DNA from: Acidobacteriaceae bacterium
GTDB taxonomy: Bacteria > Acidobacteriota > Terriglobia > Terriglobales > Acidobacteriaceae
Length of the DNA stretch: 7,808 bases
NCBI GenBank assembly: GCA_003162495.1
Contig: PMOF01000268.1
Coordinates: 1 to 7,808, forward strand
Reading direction: 5' to 3'
Part shown: piece after piece, positions 7,250 through 7,808 of the stretch
Layout of the letters: each line of letters begins with the position of its first letter
How positions within the stretch are numbered: position 1 is the first letter of the stretch
The notes under the pieces: model-generated
What the model was told of the DNA's origin: nothing
The model's database searches: none
What the model saw: the letters and a program-made list of their open reading frames with translations, nothing else
Made by a program: the position numbers and the translations under genes

Positions 7250-7255
7250 AGTGTA
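7250..7255 (-). promoter_or_regulatory. Candidate -10 box (TACACT) for rnpB
   Basis: The minus strand reads GCGCTACACTAGACCCTGG. Seven nucleotides separate the box from 7242, the 5' end deduced independently from the P1 helix, which is the expected -10 to +1 distance. This makes it the best-anchored promoter in the window. TTCGTA at a 16-nt spacer is only a weak -35 match. It lies in the 28-nt gap after the rsgA stop codon. Confidence 0.55.
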
Positions 7256-7270
7256 GCGCGAATTGAGGGC

Positions 7271-7808
7271 CTACGAATCGCGTTTAGGGTGGCTGCGGAC
7301 GGACTTCTCGATGGCGTTGCCCTTGGCGCGGGTTTGTTTTGCGAGGCGGGGGCTGGTCTTGCGTTCCAGGTGAGCCAGCTCTTTCTGCATCTTCTGGTAG
7401 TTGGCGAGGCGGGCGGGGTCGAGGTGGGCGGCTGTCACGGCGCAGCCGGGTTCGGCGGTGTGGGTGCAATCGCGGAAGCGGCAATGGGCGGCCAGGGCCT
7501 GAATGTCTTCGAAACTGGCCTCAAGGTTGTCGGTTGGTTGATTGGGGTCAGTCCATAGCTGGATCTCGCGAAGGCCGGGCAGGTCCATCAGCAGCCAGCC
7601 GCCGGGCATGACGAAAAGCTGGCGGGTGGTGGTGGTGTGGCGGCCGCGCTGGTCACTGGCGCGCACGGCGGTGGTGGCCTGCCGCTCGTCCCCCAGCAAC
7701 CGGTTGAGGATGGTGGACTTGCCGACGCCGGAGGAGCCGATGAGTGCGGCGGTCTGGCCGGGCGCGAGTTGGGCTGGGATGGCGTCGAGGCCATGGCCCG
7801 AAAAGGAA
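7271..7808 (-). CDS. rsgA: Ribosome small-subunit-dependent GTPase RsgA, C-terminal part (runs off right edge)
   Basis: The last 178 residues of a circularly permuted GTPase that assists late maturation of the 30S subunit; the N-terminal OB domain and the G4 motif lie beyond the window. The frame is open to the right edge and begins SFSGHGLDAIPAQL, followed by the P-loop GSSGVGKST (G1, 24-32 of the visible part). The switch region RGRHTTTTRQL comes next, then LLMDLPGLREIQLW, where DLPG replaces the more usual DTPG of G3. The C-terminal zinc finger is complete: Cys-x4-Cys-x-His-x5-Cys in CRFRDCTHTAEPGC (visible residues 108-121). A basic tail, KQTRAKGNAIEKS and onward, probably contacts rRNA. 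The TAG stop at 7273-7271 is 28 nt before rnpB, so RNA-processing and ribosome-assembly genes are neighbours here. Confidence 0.95.
   Translation of the reverse strand, partial: SFSGHGLDAIPAQLAPGQTAALIGSSGVGKSTILNRLLGDERQATTAVRASDQRGRHTTTTRQLFVMPGGWLLMDLPGLREIQLWTDPNQPTDNLEASFEDIQALAAHCRFRDCTHTAEPGCAVTAAHLDPARLANYQKMQKELAHLERKTSPRLAKQTRAKGNAIEKSVRSHPKRDS

Noticed and set aside
7271..7699. Short stand-alone RsgA-like protein beginning at an internal TTG (7699)
   Set aside because: The frame continues open to the right edge and includes the P-loop GSSGVGKST upstream of that TTG, so this is the end of a full-length rsgA cut by the window.

Overview
This is a GC-rich bacterial chromosome segment. 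Every recognisable gene except one small hypothetical lies on the minus strand. The most likely source is a member of the Acidobacteriota. That is inferred from a hopanoid-type glycosyltransferase, a MacB-type permease pair, a REP-like GGGGCTTCAGCCCC palindrome family and transcription starts that look leaderless. No single feature proves the phylum.

Layout from low to high coordinates. A truncated alpha/beta hydrolase runs off the left edge (1-294). A Rieske [2Fe-2S] oxygenase (380-1567) overlaps by 4 nt with the upstream HpnI-like family 2/21 glycosyltransferase (1564-2823), so the two are probably translationally coupled. Next are two tandem MacB/FtsX-type ABC permeases (2903-4159 and 4162-5388) with no ATPase gene in the window. 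A 363-nt gene-free stretch separates them from a trimeric dUTPase gene, dut (5752-6186). A small acidic hypothetical protein is on the plus strand (6320-6604). It converges on a strong hairpin and on an unusually long class A RNase P RNA, rnpB (6709-7242, minus). The right edge holds the C-terminal part of rsgA, a ribosome-assembly GTPase (7271-7808).

Functionally this is mostly housekeeping: RNA processing and ribosome maturation (rnpB, rsgA), nucleotide-pool sanitation (dut), an efflux or lipoprotein-type ABC permease pair, and a two-gene lipid or hopanoid modification cassette (glycosyltransferase plus Rieske oxygenase).

I did not find a clearly new multi-gene system. The points most worth a second look are these: (i) a palindromic repeat element that appears to sit in frame inside the glycosyltransferase gene; (ii) TAC[A/C][A/C]T boxes 6-10 nt upstream of three start codons that lack a Shine-Dalgarno sequence, and 7 nt upstream of the rnpB 5' end, suggesting leaderless mRNAs; (iii) the coupled HpnI-like/Rieske pair; (iv) two enlarged arms in rnpB.
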